Assembly: GCA_036172665.1 (NCBI GenBank) | Contig: CM069876.1 | Span: 46,717,001-46,781,000 of the forward strand | Direction: 5' to 3' | DNA length: 64,000 nucleotides | DNA from: Prosopocoilus inquinatus | Lineage: Eukaryota; Arthropoda; Insecta; Coleoptera; Lucanidae | Shown here: in pieces, positions 11,560-22,454 of the stretch | How the letters are laid out: every line of letters begins with the position of its first letter | Position numbering within the stretch: position 1 is the first letter of the stretch | Notes under the pieces: generated by a model | Seen by the model: only the letters and a program-made list of their open reading frames with translations | What the model was told of the DNA's origin: nothing | Database searches by the model: none | Program-made: the position numbers and the translations under genes

Positions 11560-12111
11560 CGCGAAGGCGAAAGCACTCTATTTTTTTATTGATACTGACC
11601 TGACCCCAATAGTTACTACAACTAGTTGCTGTTTTAACAAAATAAAGAAAAGAAAAAAATAACTGTCACAATCCGCCTATCAAAAAAAATAGACTATACT
11701 GATAATTTTAGATGGCAAAGCAACTTTAAAGACTATCTTTGATAAGAAAATATCGAGGCAGCAAAAATTATTTTGGCCAAGGGCGGTCATGAAGTGAACT
11801 AAAGAAGCTATTAACAGCAGGTACAGCCGAGAAACTAAAAAGATAACAAATTTTGTTGCAAATCGTTTTTGATTGCAGTGAAAACCTTTCAGCCCTGTTT
11901 GGGGCTTCATCAGCAGAGACGTATCTCGAAATTCCCACTGCAAACAAAAACGACTTGACCAATTTATTCGCTATTATACTTTCTCAGAATTGCCTGACAA
12001 ACTTTGACAAAAACAAAAAAATGATTGATGCAATGCACAAACCTAAATAATTCTAAAATCCATGTTTGTCCTTGACCAAAATAATTTTTGATATCAGACT
12101 GTTAGTAACAG
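11538..12111. mobile_element. insertion between finger exon 3 and its decayed tail
   Basis: The interval lies between two copies of ccaacgcact (11528-11537 and 12112-12121), which may be a target-site duplication. It contains repeat blocks found at 3690-3900 and a gcaaatcgtttttgattgcagtg block also found at 13424, 21066, 42815, 51560 and 61820. No clear terminal inverted repeats and no ORF for a transposase are seen, so the class is open. Confidence 0.5.
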
Positions 12112-12146
12112 CCAACGCACTAAAAGAAGGAGCATTCTTAAATTAA

Positions 12147-12484
12147 AGAGAAGTTCGGTTGTGAACGAGCAGTGCGATTACAAATGCCGCCAGTTGCGAA
12201 ACTTGAAACATCACAAGCTGAAACACACCGACGAGAGGCCGTTCGGTTGTGATCTTTGCGAGTATAAGTGCGGAGGTTTCCAAAGTTTAAAACATCACAA
12301 GCTAATACACACCGACGAGAAGCCGTGCAGTCGTGATCTTCGCAAGTATAAGTGCCGAGGTCTCTCGTGTTTGAGACGGCATAAGTTAACACACACCGAC
12401 GTCAAGCCATTTTGTTGTGATCTCTGCGATTATAAAGGCCGACAGTCCAGAAGTTTGAAACGACACGAGTTAATATACCACTAG
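12147..12484 (+). pseudogene. decayed four-finger fragment
   Basis: The first linker is damaged: gagaag runs straight into ttcggttgt with the Pro codon missing, then four bases are gained before the next Cys, losing the first Cys of that finger. Four finger-like units follow. In the third, the second zinc Cys is Arg (CSRDLRKYKC), which should abolish zinc binding. The last ends HELIYH and a stop. There is no acceptor or cap upstream. It is best read as the detached 3' part of exon 3. Confidence 0.7.
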
Positions 12485-12517
12485 TGTTTAATTTTAATTT
12501 TTTTTTTATTTTAATAC

Positions 12518-12600
12518 AGTGGAACCTCTTTAATCCGAACAATTAAATGTAAAGAGTCGTTCGTATTAACGAATTGTTCGGATTGTTGAATAAACGTAAA
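12518..12600. mobile_element. pogo/Tigger-like terminal repeat remnant
   Basis: The sequence tacagtggaacctctttaat followed by ccgaac, then an inverted gttcggatt motif, resembles termini of pogo/Tigger-type Tc1-mariner elements, which begin CAGT-x-GAACCTC and insert at TA. Only this end is seen; no transposase is nearby. Confidence 0.45.
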
Positions 12601-12779
12601 TGAGACGTTTAAGTTGCGATTTGTATTTATTTCCGCGGACGAATTCTCGTTTCCCCGAAACAATCTGGAGCGGGGGGTTTGCGTTTTCGAAGGGCCGAAA
12701 AGAGCATCGCTAGAGTAACTTCTACTTTAACTTTTCAAAATCTTAATTTTGTCTTTCAACTTTAATGCGGGAGGGAAAT

Positions 12780-13330
12780 ATCCACCTCCAGTGTTTTCAA
12801 CTGACAGGGAGGGGAATTCTTCCTTTTTGGGGAATTTTTAAATAAAAGGGAGAAAGCGGAATTTACACAATAAGTATATACTGAGTGTCTTAAAAATAGT
12901 GCCCACCCATACTTTACACGTCACGTATTACTAGCCAATCCGTCTCTAAAACAAATCTCTGTTTAGATTCTAGAGAGAGAGAGAGATCGAGTACCTTACT
13001 GCCAAGGAAGTTGGAAAGAGAGAGTTTTTTTTTTTGGGGTGTAAAGTTTTACCACCCTTTTAATTTTGTTTTCAAGAATGAAATAAACTTTCTGCATTAA
13101 CCCTGTCTACGAAATCTATTTTATTTTTTTATATTATTTCAGTGATTAACTGTTTAAATCATTTTTTTACCGCAAATGTCATTATAATTGTCATTGTCAA
13201 CAGTGTTGCCAGGTGGAAAAAAAAATAGATTTACAGCAAAGAAGTTGGCCATTTCTGACAAGCCAAAAAAAAAAAGACGAACTAAGAGAACATGAAGAAG
13301 CGAACAACCATTTATTGTACAATGACAATT
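12780..13330. repeat. dispersed repeat H, copy 1
   Basis: Words such as caactgacagg, actgagtgtct, acacgtcacg, taaaacaaatctctg, agatcgagt, actgccaag and agtgttgccaggtgga recur in order at 16620-17215. The copies are diverged and non-coding. A GA microsatellite lies inside each. Confidence 0.65.
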
Positions 13331-13394
13331 AATTAAAAGTATTTTAATTTTTATTTCTTTATTTTGTTTTATTGAACGATTTGGAAATTTTCGT

Positions 13395-13700
13395 TTTTGC
13401 TAAATAATAATAAGAAAATTTGTTGCAAATCGTTTTTGATTGCAGTGAAAACCTCGAGCAGCCTCTGTACAGCTGTTTCAGCCCTATTCGGGGCTTCATC
13501 AGCAGAGACGTAGCTCGAGAAACAATCCTAATGCAATGTCATGTCAAAAAGCGATTGTGGGATGTCGCTGTTTTATCAGTTAATCGCTAAATAATAATGG
13601 TTCACTGTTTTGAGGCTTGTAACAAGTCACCTGGGGTTCTCAAGCATGCTCCGGATAACTATTTCGGCCCTAATTGGAGCCTCAGCACAGTACAAAACTT
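13395..13700. repeat. foldback-family fragment and shared upstream block of exons 4 and 5
   Basis: 13424-13520 matches the arm of the element at 20915-21654 (gcaaatcgtttttgattgca, ggggcttcatcagcagagac). 13552-13580 carries the related aaaaagcgat...gatgtcgctgttttat end. From 13585 the sequence resembles 19140-19270 (cggataactatttcggccct), an older shared flank upstream of exons 4 and 5. Confidence 0.6.
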
Positions 13701-13885
13701 ACATACGTATATATTATTTTGTTCAAGGTCAAAAAAACACTCTGAAACTCGAGAACCATACGATAGCAGCACCTATGTGCAGATTCTATGTCAATTTTAT
13801 GCTGTTTTTGTTGCGATGCAATTTGGAAGATAATAATAATAAAAAAATAATAATGGTTCGCTTTTTAAAGAGTTCTTTGTTTCAG

Positions 13886-15191
13886 GTGTAAACGAATTTC
13901 CAAAACCGAAACCGCAGATAAAGAAAAATTCAATTGCCGAATATGTGATCTTCAGCTTACAAGCCGCAGAAGTTTGCGCTCTCATATCTTAATACATACC
14001 GGCGAGAAGCCGTTCAGTTGTGATCTGTGCGACTACAAGTGCCGGCGACGCAACAACTTGAGACTTCACAAGTTAAAACACGCCCAAGAGAAACCGTTCA
14101 GTTGTGATCTCTGCGATTATACCTGCATACGACTCGAATATCTGAAACGGCATAAGCTAACGCATACGGACGAGAAACCGTTCAGTTGTGACCTGTGCGG
14201 TTATAAGTGTCGACAGCTCGGCAACATGAGATATCACAGGCTGACGCACACCGACGAAAAACCGTTCAGTTGTGATCTTTGCGATTATAAATGCCGACAT
14301 CTCGGAAACATGAAATATCACAGGCTGACGCACACCAACGAGGAGCCGTTCAGCTGTGATCAGTGCGATTATAAATGCCGCCAGCTCGGAAATTTAAAAC
14401 ATCACAAGCTAAAGCACACAGACCAGAAGCCGTTCAGTTGTGATCTGTGCGATTATAAAAGCCTTGAGCTCGTGGCTTTGAAATATCACAAGGTAACGCA
14501 CACCGACGTGAAGCCGTTCAGTTGTGATCAGTGCGATTACAAGTGCCGAAGACGCGGGCATTTGAAAATTCACAAGTTGAAGCACACCGACGAGAAGAAG
14601 CCTTTCGCCTGCGACCTGTGCGATTATAGCTCCATACGGCTGGATTATCTGAAACGGCATAAGTTAACGCACACAAACGAGAAGCCGTTCGGTTGTGACC
14701 TCTGCGATTATAAGTGCCGCCACCTCGTAAGTTTGAAATACCACAAGCTAAAGCACACCGACGAGAAGCCGTTCGGTTGCGACCTTTGCGATTATAAGTG
14801 CCGAGATCTCGCGAGCTTGAAATATCACAAGCTGAAACACACCGACGAGAAGCCATTGAGCTGTGAACTTTGCGATTATAAAACTCGACATCTCGGAAGT
14901 TTGAAGCAGCATAAGTTAACGCACACCGACGACAAGCCGTTCAGTTGTGATCTGTGCGAGTACAAATGTCGAAGGCGGCGGAATCTGAACATTCACAAGT
15001 TGAAACACACCGACGAGAAGAAGCCTTTCGCCTGCGATCTGTGCGGTTATAACTCCGTACGGCTGGATCATTTGAATCGCCATAAGTTGACGCATACCAG
15101 CGAGGAGTCGTTCGGTTGCGATCTGTGCGATTATAAATGCCGACAGCCCAGAAGTTTGAGACGGCATGAGTTAACACATCACAAGTCGTAA
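13886..15191 (+). CDS. zinc-finger exon 4: 15 C2H2 fingers
   Basis: The acceptor TTCTTTGTTTCAG ends at 13885 and is phase 2. The cap is CKRISKTETADKEK, then FNCRICDLQL as first finger and 14 more. Two linkers have an extra Lys (TDEKKPFACDLC), before fingers 9 and 14. Fingers 8-9 and 13-14 are clearly related pairs, so a five-finger block was duplicated inside the exon. Several fingers lack the extra Cys (CDYKSLEL, CDYSSIRL, CDYKTRHL, CGYNSVRL), but all zinc ligands are kept. The C-terminus is HELTHHKS, stop TAA at 15189-15191. It is a predicted nuclear DNA-binding array with no N-terminal effector domain in this exon. Confidence 0.9.
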
Positions 15192-15270
15192 CTAGTTTTT
15201 CACCGCATTTTAATACAGTGTCCGAGTTCGCGTGATCACTAAAACTAGCCAGCCAGATTCGCAGTTATGA

Positions 15271-15683
15271 CCAGGGAAAAGAATTCAGGCCACTTGTTCC
15301 GCGAACGGTACTAAAATTTAGTTCTCGGACTAAAATTTAGTTCTCCCTCCCACTCAATAACAAATGGATGCATCGGAGCCGCAGAAAGGTGGCAGGAGTA
15401 AATAGTACATTCGGCTTAAACCGCATTCAAAACTAATGTCCGGTGGCACCAATATTTTAAGCAGAACTTAAGTTTAAGTCAAGTTTAGATTATGATTGGT
15501 GAGTAAAATGTCAAAATCACATTCTGACTGACACCTACTTGACACATTTAAGTATCAGTAAGAATGTGTGTGATTTTTTGTTGAACTTACCCGAAATGTC
15601 ATGTTTTAAACCTAACTTGAATTTAAGCTCCGCTTAAAACATTGGTGCAACCGGCCATTAGTGGCCTGAATTCTTTTCCCTGG
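15271..15683. mobile_element. MITE family B with a nested palindromic insert
   Basis: The ends are CCAGGGAAAAGAATTC and GAATTCTTTTCCCTGG, flanked by ttatga on both sides (6-bp target duplication). The interior carries a second element at about 15433-15660 with inverted ends taatgtccggtggcacc and ggtgcaaccggccatta, which accounts for the doubled length relative to the copy at 4796. Confidence 0.8.
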
Positions 15684-15726
15684 TTATGACAATACTTAAT
15701 GTAAAATATCCCAACTACAATACAAT

Positions 15727-16235
15727 AGATTTATTCCAACTGTTCGAGAAACCGTACGCTGTGCTGTCACGAGCATGCGCATTAAAGAAAAGTAACGAGT
15801 GTTCAATAAAGAAAACGGTCAAGTACGCTGTAGCATGCTTTTGTTGTCGGAAGCGCATGTCGTGATTAACATCATTTGAATTTGACAACTTTGACAAGTT
15901 GACGGTTAACCTAACTAATAAAAGTCGAAAGCTGCTCCTGCATTTTTTTTTCTAATATTTATACTTAATGTAAATATTCGGTAATAAACGTTTCTTTTTG
16001 AAATGTCTTCTTTGAGTTAAAGTGAGGTTAGAAATGCAAGTTACACAAGCACACTTCACGCTCGTCGTATGAAGAACCCTACGCTTGACGTTCAGAATAA
16101 ATTCATAGCTATCTAGACCGTTTTTTTAATTGAACACTCGTTACATGCGCAATAAACAAATTGACATACGATTTGTTTACTGCGCATGCTCGTGATTGTA
16201 CAATGAACGGTTTTCCGAGCAGTTGGAACAAAGCT
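15727..16235. mobile_element. foldback element of about 510 bp
   Basis: The left end ttccaactgttcgagaaacc is matched, inverted, by ggttttccgagcagttggaa near 16210-16230. Inner arms share gagcatgcgc/gcgcatgctc and gaacactcgtta/taacgagtgttc. No coding region is seen. Confidence 0.65.
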
Positions 16236-16619
16236 AATAATAGGATAATCAGTGGCGTAACATGATTAGTTTTGTCAAGGAAAAAAATGTTTCAAATATT
16301 CGACTTCAGCCGAAGCAGCAGGATTTCGTCTGAGGGAGCAGGGAGCCGAAGCACTGATGTCTTGTCTTGTCTTGTCTAGCTTAGCTTTGTGCAGTCCACG
16401 CTCATTTTTGCCTTTTGGCAAGGCCGAGGTAGTTTCACTATATTTGGGCCACAATCCGTGTAATACAAACTCATCCATAGCCTTGGTGGAATTCGAAGCC
16501 ACGTCGGCAAGTGACACGATTTACCGGCTAGTCGGCTAGGCTAACCGCTGAGCCAGTTGCCTGTCTAAGCACCGACGTACAGCGGAAAATTTGTTCAAAG
16601 CTTGGTACTGTTTGCCAGC

Positions 16620-17215
16620 AGGGTTGCCAACTGACAGGAAATCGCCTTTTCTTCGGAGAATTAATTAATTGGAAAGGGAATGACGGACTGAATTCAGATA
16701 AGTTCTGTTTTTTTGTCGTAAATGAGTCGGTAAATACCGAGTGTCTCAAAAATGGTATCCGTTCACTACACGTCACGCGTTACTCACCAACCTCACTCTA
16801 AAACAAATCTCTGACTAGAGTCTAGACAAATCTCTGACTCGAGTCTAGACAGAGATCGAGTGCATTACTGCCAAGTAAGTGGGGAGAGAGCGAGAGAGAG
16901 AGAGAACGTTTTTTGGAGAAAAAGTTTTATCACCTTTTCTAATTTTGCTTTGGAGATTGGAAATCGCTGCGTTGACAAACTTTCTGCATTAATCCCGGCT
17001 ATGAAATCCATTTTAATGTGCCGCATTGTTGATACTGTTAGTTTGTACTCTTATCAGTTTTTTTTTTACCGCAAATGACATTGTAATTGTTAGCAGTGTT
17101 GCCAGGTGGAACAAATTAAATTTACAGCAGGAAGTTCCCAGTTCGCGATAAGACAAGAAAAACACGAACCAAGAAAACATGAAAAACTGAAAAGCCATTT
17201 ATTGTACAATAACTA
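16620..17215. repeat. dispersed repeat H, copy 2
   Basis: It aligns in order with 12780-13330 and ends at the same catttattgtacaat motif. It includes a GA microsatellite near 16888-16905. There is no gene. Confidence 0.65.
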
Positions 17216-17287
17216 TTAATTAGCAATTAAAGTATTTACAAAATTTAAGTGGTTGTCGAATTTATTCCGCGTATTCAGTTGATCTAG

Positions 17288-17389
17288 CTAACGCTAGGGT
17301 TCCTAGATTTAATTAACGCTAGGGTTCCTAGATTTAATTAACGCTAGGGTTCCTAGATTTAATTAACGCTAGGGTTCCTAGATTTAATT
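17288..17389. repeat. 25-bp tandem repeat, four copies
   Basis: The unit taacgctagggttcctagat plus ttaat occurs four times head to tail with no visible differences, which suggests recent expansion. A ctaggg word is embedded. There is no ORF. Confidence 0.9.
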
Positions 17390-17833
17390 GCCATTTTAAC
17401 GTCGTTTTCTTTGGTAATGTCAGATTTTGGAGTTGGCTGATCTGACTTGATGTGATTGTCCCGTGGATAAAAGAAAGAATAAAACATGGTGTCGCTACTT
17501 CCTAGACGATGCGGAACTTGAAAAATGGCGGATCTGACGTTGTGTTTCCGACATGTTGAATGTCAATCAAATCTAGGGACCCCAGCTAACGTCATGTAAG
17601 TGTCAAAATTTCAGTTGTTTCCACAGCGCCCTTCGTTAAAATGAAAAAAAGATAAATATCTGTCAAAAAGTGAAATTAACCATCACGAGTGATACATTGT
17701 TACAGTTACAATCGAAAAAAAAAATTTTTCTCTTAGAAATACGAAAGTCCAATTTGGCGCCCATAAGAGAAAGAAAGAAAGAAACTTGGCAATCGTATCT
17801 GTGGAATTTTGACAGCTCGGTCAAATGTAATGT
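17390..17833. other. non-coding stretch
   Basis: No gene is recognised. Short antisense and sense ORFs here run into the neighbouring family B element and have no known motif. Confidence 0.4.
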
Positions 17834-18060
17834 CCAGGGAAGAGAATTCGAACCACTTCTTCTGCACACAGTACGAAAATTTAGTACCCGGACTATATTA
17901 GCCCCGCCCATAATAATCTCTGCGACGAAATAAGGACTCACATTGCGTTCCTTCCGCTCCCACTCAATGACAATTCGATACATCGCAGCGACGGAAAGGT
18001 GAAGAGCATTCGGAGTAGAAAGCGTCCAACACTTAAGTGGCCTGAATTCTTTTCCCTGGT
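17834..18060. mobile_element. MITE family B
   Basis: The ends read CCAGGGAAGAGAATTC and GAATTCTTTTCCCTGG, flanked by taatgt and taatat, a nearly intact 6-bp target duplication. The interior aligns with the copy at 4796. Confidence 0.8.
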
Positions 18061-18402
18061 AATATCATATTTATATTATATAGTTTCTCTAGTGCCTTAA
18101 TCAGTTAATTTTCAAACGTCCAGCTTTATTGTTTTTCGATTTAAAAAAATAAAACGAAAATTATTTTTTTGTCAATCTCTTGAATATGATAAGGAATAGC
18201 TTAAGTTGCTTTTCAGATTATTAATTACTATGAAAGCGCACAATTTTCTACTTTTTTTTTTAAATATAACCGACCTTGAATCTGTATAGATAAGTGAGCA
18301 CCCCATACTTGGCTTTGAAAAATGAACAACCTGTATAGTACAAGTTATGTGTATGTGTCGAATTTTAAGCCGTTGCGTTGTTACTATTTTTAAATGTATA
18401 AT

Positions 18403-18689
18403 GAGGCGTATTCTGTAGCTTATTAACGGGCTGTTAAAATTTAGAGGTCCTTTAAAATTTAAAATACAGTTACATGATTGGCTGTTACCATAGCAACAAA
18501 ATTTAACAGCCCTTTAATTTTAACGCTTTTGATACAGAATAGGCCCCAATGTATTCTGTAACTTTTTAACGGGCTGTTAAAATATAGAGGTCCTTTAAAA
18601 TTTAAAATACAGTTCCATGATTGGTTGTTTCCGTAGCAACAAAATTTGACCTTCCTTTAAATGTAACGGTTTTGTTACAGAATAGGCCC
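18403..18689. mobile_element. two head-to-tail copies of palindromic element D
   Basis: 18403-18546 and 18549-18689 each begin gtattctgtaac/gc and end with the inverse gatacagaatagg-like end. They share gggctgttaaaat and tttaaaatacagtt, with inner aacagcccttt. A further diverged copy is at 36325-36475. None is coding. Confidence 0.75.
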
Positions 18690-18716
18690 TTAACTGCGTG
18701 TTTATCTATTCTTAAC

Positions 18717-18850
18717 GGCCAGTCTCCAAACGGGATTTAACTTTAAACTCTACTTTATTCCTGCGGAAGAAACAATTATTGTTCTCACAATAGTTATCAC
18801 GGGAATAAAGTTAAACTGAGATGGAAAATTAAAATGTATTGGAGACTGGG
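18717..18850. mobile_element. palindromic element E
   Basis: The ends are ggccagtctccaa and ttggagactgg, with inner arms around aactttaaact and gtaaaagttaaact-like sequence about a ttgttctcacaatag core. Related copies are at 22178-22313 and, weakly, 1213-1337. Confidence 0.7.
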
Positions 18851-18899
18851 TTTGTAGCACAAAAAAAATGGATTTAACCTCCTAACTACAAAAAGTTTG

Positions 18900-19115
18900 T
18901 TTAAAAGCTAGATACGTATTTCGGCAGCCGTGCTGCCATCTTCAGTAGATGCCTTCTTCTTGATCACAAGGGAAGAGAAGAGAGAACTTCTTTTGTGATC
19001 AAGAAGAAGGCGTCTACTGAAGAGAAGAGAGAAAGAGAAAAGAGAAGAGAGAACTTCCCTTGTGATTGTGATCAAGAAGAAGATGGCAGCATAGCTGCCG
19101 AAATACGTATCTGGA
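18900..19115. repeat. hairpin-rich inverted repeat with GA tracts
   Basis: The outer arms are agatacgtatttcggcagcc at 18909 and its inverse near 19092-19112 (gctgccgaaatacgtatct). Inner arms repeat gatcaagaagaagg and agagaagagag words. It looks like a foldback element with an expanded purine interior. Confidence 0.65.
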
Positions 19116-19346
19116 AAAGCTAGGCCTCACCGGCGCACTTGCAAATTTTCGCCTTTGCTAAATGATTATTTTAAAGCTTGCAGCAAGTCAGCTCGGATTG
19201 CGTTGGGGCTCGTAAGCATCCTCCGGATAGCTATTTCGGCCCTAATTGGGGCCGCATCAGCGGAAGAGAAGCTCGAGAAACTTACTTGTGTAAGATCAAC
19301 CCTCGGAAAATGCTTCGCGTTTTAAAGCAAGATTTTTTTGTTTCAG

Positions 19347-20517
19347 GTTCAAATGCCGAACATGCGATTGTCAACTTAAGAGTCGCAAAAGTTTGCTCTA
19401 TCACACGCTCGTGCATACCGGCGAGAAGCCGTTCAGCTGTGACGTGTGCGACCACAAATCCCGAAGCCGCGGGAATTTGAACATTCACAAGTTAAAGCAC
19501 GCCCAAGAAAAAGCGTTCGGCTGTGATCAGTGCGATTATAAGTGCCGACACCTCAAAAGCCTAAAACAACACAAGCTAAAGCACACCGACGAGAAGCCGT
19601 TCGGTTGTGATTTTTGCCCGTTTAGGTGCCGCCAGCTCGGAAGTTTGAAACAGCACGTGCTAAAACACACCGACGAGAAGCCGTTCAGTTGCGATCGGTG
19701 CGATTATAAGTGTCGAAGCCGCGGCAGTTTGAAAATTCACAGGTTGAAGCACACCGACGAAAAGAAACCATTCGCTTGCGATCTTTGCGATTATAGTTGC
19801 TTGCGACTCGATCATTTGGAGCGGCATAAGTTGAGACACACCGACGAGAAGCCGTTCGGTTGTGATCTTTGCGATTATAAATGCCGACATCTCGCAAATT
19901 TGAAGTGTCACAAGCTCAAGCACGCCGACGAGAAACCGTACGGTTGTGATCTGTGCGATTTTAAATGCGTGCGGCTTACGAGCCTGAAACTTCACAAGGC
20001 GAAGCACGCGTTCGGCTGCGATCTTTGCGGTTATAAGGGGCGGGATGCCTCGTTCTTGAAACGGCACAAACTGACGCATGCCGGCGGCGGTGAGAAACGG
20101 TTCAGCTGTGATCGATGCGAGTACAAGTGTCACATGCTCGCGCATCTGAAACGGCATGTGTTGACACACACCGACGAGAAACCTTTTGCTTGCGCAGTCT
20201 GCGACCACAAGTCTCGGACAAGCTCGGATCTGAAACGTCACCTGTTGGTGCACACCGACGAGAAGCCGTTCGGTTGTGACCTTTGCGATTTCAAAGGTCG
20301 AACGAACAGGAACTTGATTGCGCACAAGCTGACGCACACCGACGAGAAACCGTTCATGTGCGTGGTTTGCGGCCGTCAATTTCGGCGGGCCGCGAAGTTG
20401 AGACTGCACATGGTGATACACACCAGGGGGAAGTTCAAATGTGATGAGTGTCTTTACGAAGGTCGAACCGCGGGACATTTGAAAATCCACTTGAAAAGCC
20501 ATAAGGATAAAACTTAA
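19347..20517 (+). CDS. zinc-finger exon 5: 14 C2H2 fingers, chimeric
   Basis: The acceptor TTTTTTTGTTTCAG ends at 19346. The exon lacks the CKRIS cap and enters directly at the first finger, FKCRTCDCQL, in the common phase. Fingers 2-8 resemble exon 4, including a TDEKKPFACDLCDYS linker. After finger 8 the linker is cut to KAKHAFGCDLC, with no GEKP, exactly where the sequence becomes the exon 2 type (CGYKGRDASFLKRH). The last six fingers and 3' flank then match exon 2. I infer a recombination junction near 20005. All zinc ligands of the joined fingers are kept. Stop TAA at 20515-20517. Confidence 0.88.
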
Positions 20518-20914
20518 GATTTCATGAAGGCGTTTGGTTAGGGAAAGCCCCGGGTTAAGGGGTTGATGAGTTTTGCTGGGGGTTACGGGTTAACAATTTT
20601 ACTGGAAATTATAAATCGTGTTGCGGTGGAGGTGAACGTGTCTTTTTTTTGTGATCGTCTCAATGCCCGAGTGACCACCACCACTCGCCACATACGAAGG
20701 AGGTGAAGGAATAGATTGTTAATTAAAACGAAATTTAAAAGATTAAAAAAAAAAACTTCTAATTATGCAGAAAGCAAGATTAACGTAAAATATTGCGCCT
20801 ACACAGATGTCGTTTGGGTATTCTATGTTGTACATTATTTTAAACATGGGATAAAATTGGTCAACCAACAAACCATAATAATTATTTTCAATTGTTTGAA
20901 TTAACCGATTTAGG
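20518..20914. other. 3' flank copied from the exon 2 region
   Basis: It is nearly identical to 10079-10474, with a slightly longer poly-A run near 20745. No separate gene is present; the small ORFs are conserved only because the DNA was duplicated. Confidence 0.75.
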
Positions 20915-21654
20915 AACATATAAAATAGCGACATCTTACTATCGCTTTTTGACCTAACATTGCAGTAGGATAGACAAATTGAAGCGGGATTTGCTCCTAA
21001 TGAGTCCCCCATGCAAGGCGGCCATGCTTGCTGTCAAAGCATAATGAAAGATTTTAGAAAAATTTTGTGCAAATCGTTTTTGATTGCAGTGAGAACCTCG
21101 AGCAGCCTCTGGACAGCTGTTTCAGCCCTGCTTGGGGCTTCTTCAGCAGAAACGTAGCTCGACATTCCCACTGCATTTGCGAATAAATTGGGCAAGTCGT
21201 TTTTGGTCTGCAGTGGGAATGTCGAGCTACGTTTCTGCTGAAGAAGCCCCAAGCAGGGCTGAAACAGCTGTCCAGAGGCTGCTCGAGGTTCTCACTGCAA
21301 TCAAAAACGATTTGCACAAAATTTTTCTAAAATCTTTCATTATGCTTTGACAGCAAGCATGGCCGCCTTGCATGGGGGACTCATTAGGAGCAAATCCCGC
21401 TTCAATTTGTCTATCCTACTGCAATGTTAGGTCAAAAAGCGATAGTAAGATGTCGCTATTTTATATGTTCATCATTCTTACATCGCATTTGCGAATAAAT
21501 TGGGCAAGTCGTTTTTGGTCTGCAGTGGGAATGTCGAGCTACGTTTCTGCTGAAGAAGCCCCAAGCAGGGCTGAAACAGCTGTCCAGAGGCTGCTCGAGG
21601 TTCTCACTGCAATCAAAAACGATTTGCACAAAATTTTTCTATAACCGATTTAGG
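20915..21654. mobile_element. recent inverted-repeat insertion with target duplication
   Basis: The insert is flanked by taaccgatttagg at 20902-20914 and 21642-21654, while the paralogous locus has a single taactgatttagg at 10462-10474. The insert is a near-perfect palindrome of about 550 bp (20915-21468), followed by a third copy of the inner arm in direct orientation (about 21482-21640). It has no transposase. Its arm sequence recurs in fragments at 11850, 13424, 42770, 51535 and 61800. Confidence 0.85.
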
Positions 21655-21990
21655 TTTTGTATGTCGAATTATTTATTAAACAACCGTGTATTTTATCAGT
21701 AATAAATTTTCTTTTGGTGACACACATCAAGTTGATTTTTAATGTTACGGAACTTCTTTCCTCCCTAACATTATAACTTCGAAAATGTCAAGGCCCAGTT
21801 GTTAAGATGCGCGCGCATAGATTGCTGATGACGTTGCGTGTCGCGCTTGCGCATTCTTGAATGATTAGTTGGAGAAAATGGCTTCGCTTTTTCATTTTCA
21901 AATGTCGAATAAAATTTTCTCTAAAACGTGCCCTGCAACGTAGAATTCAACTTTAATGTGTCTCATTCTTCATGTTATTTCACCTCCTGA

Positions 21991-22116
21991 GGCCCGATTT
22001 CTTCACCTCCTGATAAATTTATCAGCCAGGTACTATCTCAGGAAGCCATTGTATCGATAACGATTTCCTAAGATATTATAAGGCAGATGAATTTATCAGG
22101 AGGTGAAAAAATGGAA
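21991..22116. mobile_element. palindromic MITE, family A
   Basis: It is the paralogue of 10812-10938 in the duplicated flank. Its right end is slightly mutated (aaaaaatggaac). Confidence 0.8.
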
Positions 22117-22142
22117 CTTGACTGGTAGTCAAGTCAAGTTAT

Positions 22143-22393
22143 GGCGCTTTCGATTGGGATGCACTATGTGCTCCCAGGGCCAGTTTTTCAATTGGGGTTT
22201 AACTTTAAACTCCGTTTTATTTCTATGGGGACAATTATCCTGACAATTGTTACGATGGGAATAAAGCAAAGCTTAAAGTTAAACTGAGATGGAAAAACTG
22301 GACCTCAGTGCATTTTCGTCTCATTTTATCCCATGAGATTAAAACGAGATGAAGATACACAGAGTGCACAAAATGCATCCAAATCGAAAGCGC
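22143..22393. mobile_element. element E nested inside another palindromic element
   Basis: The outer arms ggcgctttcgattgggatgc and gcatccaaatcgaaagcgc enclose an element E copy at 22178-22313 (gggccagtttttcaa ... aaaaactggacc). This gives the order of insertion: the outer element came first. Confidence 0.7.
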
Positions 22394-22454
22394 TATTAAT
22401 TTTCTAACTGTTAATTAAATTAAAACTACCAGATTTACATAAATGAAGTTGTTT

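Noticed and set aside
17288..17389. Possible CRISPR array or telomeric repeat
   Set aside because: The 25-bp units are directly adjacent without spacers, and the unit is not a known telomere repeat; a simple tandem repeat in a eukaryotic setting.
19660..20502. 280-codon antisense ORF opposite exon 5, and similar antisense ORFs opposite other finger exons
   Set aside because: Shadow frames of the repetitive 84-bp finger code; the sense strand has all zinc ligands and splice signals.
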